From Proteobacteria bacterium SG_bin9 (GTDB lineage: Bacteria; Pseudomonadota; Alphaproteobacteria; Rhizobiales; Xanthobacteraceae): DNA of 7,093 nt. The stretch covers positions 13,860 to 20,952 of the forward strand of contig LWDM01000044.1 of assembly GCA_002083525.1 (NCBI GenBank), in the 5' to 3' direction. The notes under the pieces are model-generated. The model searched no databases. It was not told the DNA's origin and saw only the letters and a list, made by a program, of their open reading frames with translations. Shown in pieces: positions 6,599 to 7,093 of this stretch. Position 1 is the first letter of the stretch. Each line of letters begins with the position of its first letter. The translations under genes and the position numbers were made by a program.

Positions 6599-6628
6599 GC
6601 CCGCAAATAGCGAAAGGACCTGACCGTT

Positions 6629-7093
6629 ATGACAGCCATCGTCGACATCATTGGGCGCGAAGTTCTGGACAGCCGCGGCAATCCGACCGTGGAAGTCGAT
6701 GTCGTGCTGGAGGATGGCTCGCTTGGACGTGCTGCGGTTCCGTCGGGCGCATCGACCGGCGCGCATGAGGCCGTCGAACTGCGCGACGGCGACAAGAAGC
6801 GCTATGTCGGCAAGGGTGTCCTGAAGGCGGTCGCTGCGGTCAACGGTGAAATCTTCGATGCCATCGGTGGACTGGATGCGACCGCACAGGTTCAGATTGA
6901 CGAGGCGCTGATTGCGCTCGACGGTACGGAGAACAAGAGCCGCCTCGGCGCCAACGCCATTCTCGGCGTCTCGCTGGCGGTCGCAAAGGCGGCGGCGCAG
7001 GCGAGCGGCCAGCCGCTCTATCGCTACGTCGGCGGCACCTCGGCGCGGCTGCTGCCGGTGCCGATGATGAACATCATCAATGGCGGCGCGCAT
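6629..7093 (+). CDS. eno: Enolase (phosphopyruvate hydratase), 3'-partial
   Basis: Enolase interconverts 2-phosphoglycerate and phosphoenolpyruvate in glycolysis and gluconeogenesis; in many bacteria it also belongs to RNA-degrading complexes. The window holds the first 155 codons of an expected 425-430 and the frame is still open at the right edge. The start MTAIVDIIGREVLDSRGNPT is the classic enolase N-terminus, with GAAAGGA (6612-6618) ten bases upstream. The mobile active-site loop is present as VPSGASTGAHEAVELRD (Ser42 region). The N-terminal capping domain runs to about residue 134 and includes NKSRLGANAILGVSLAVAKA. The barrel begins with LLPVPMMNIINGGAH, whose terminal His155 is an active-site residue. 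The catalytic Glu and Lys residues lie beyond the window. It is divergent from queF, with 183 bases between the starts. Its product, PEP, is a substrate of the nearby KdsA, which may partly explain the conserved neighbourhood. Confidence 0.98.
   Translation, partial: MTAIVDIIGREVLDSRGNPTVEVDVVLEDGSLGRAAVPSGASTGAHEAVELRDGDKKRYVGKGVLKAVAAVNGEIFDAIGGLDATAQVQIDEALIALDGTENKSRLGANAILGVSLAVAKAAAQASGQPLYRYVGGTSARLLPVPMMNIINGGAH

Noticed and set aside
6446..7093. An upstream extension of the queF frame across eno on the minus strand
   Set aside because: QueF homology begins at 6445, and the extension is antisense to the well-defined enolase N-terminus.

Overview
The window is GC-rich (roughly 60-65% by eye) and densely coding. 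It looks like core chromosome of an alphaproteobacterium, probably of the Bradyrhizobium/Rhodopseudomonas/Afipia/Nitrobacter group. That placement is inferred from the character of the CTP synthase, KdsA, QueF and enolase proteins and from the pyrG...kdsA...eno order. The genus cannot be fixed from the sequence alone.

Layout: (1) 1-1613, pyrG (CTP synthase), lacking only about seven N-terminal codons beyond the left edge. (2) 1614-1742, a 129-base gap with a candidate promoter and a perfect 13-bp inverted repeat. (3) 1743-2546, an exported caspase-fold protein whose catalytic His position reads Gln. (4) 2592-2918, a NIPSNAP-family protein. (5) 2921-3784, a VOC/glyoxalase-like protein starting two bases after the NIPSNAP stop. 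(6) 3859-4695, kdsA (KDO-8-phosphate synthase, metal-dependent type), probably starting at TTG. (7) 4756-5976, an MFS transporter. (8) 5987-6445 on the minus strand, queF (preQ0 reductase), convergent with the MFS gene with ten bases between stop codons. (9) 6446-6628, a divergent intergenic region with three small inverted repeats and a candidate eno promoter. (10) 6629 to the right edge, the first 155 codons of eno (enolase), which continues outside the window.

Functionally this is mostly housekeeping: pyrimidine nucleotide synthesis (PyrG), lipopolysaccharide inner-core sugar synthesis (KdsA), glycolysis (Eno) and tRNA queuosine synthesis (QueF). KdsA and PyrG share a loose logic, because KDO is activated with CTP before transfer. 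PyrG-KdsA-Eno is a well-known contiguous block in some gammaproteobacteria. Here it is opened by five extra genes: caspase-like, NIPSNAP and VOC between pyrG and kdsA, then MFS and queF between kdsA and eno. The plus-strand genes from 1743 to 5976 have short gaps (45, 2, 74 and 60 bases) and no convincing terminator between them, so they may be partly co-transcribed.

No tRNA, rRNA, IS element, CRISPR array, prophage or defence island was seen. The least ordinary items are the His-less caspase homologue with the inverted repeat in front of it, the coupled NIPSNAP-VOC pair, and the palindromes between queF and eno. None of these amounts to strong evidence for a new system.
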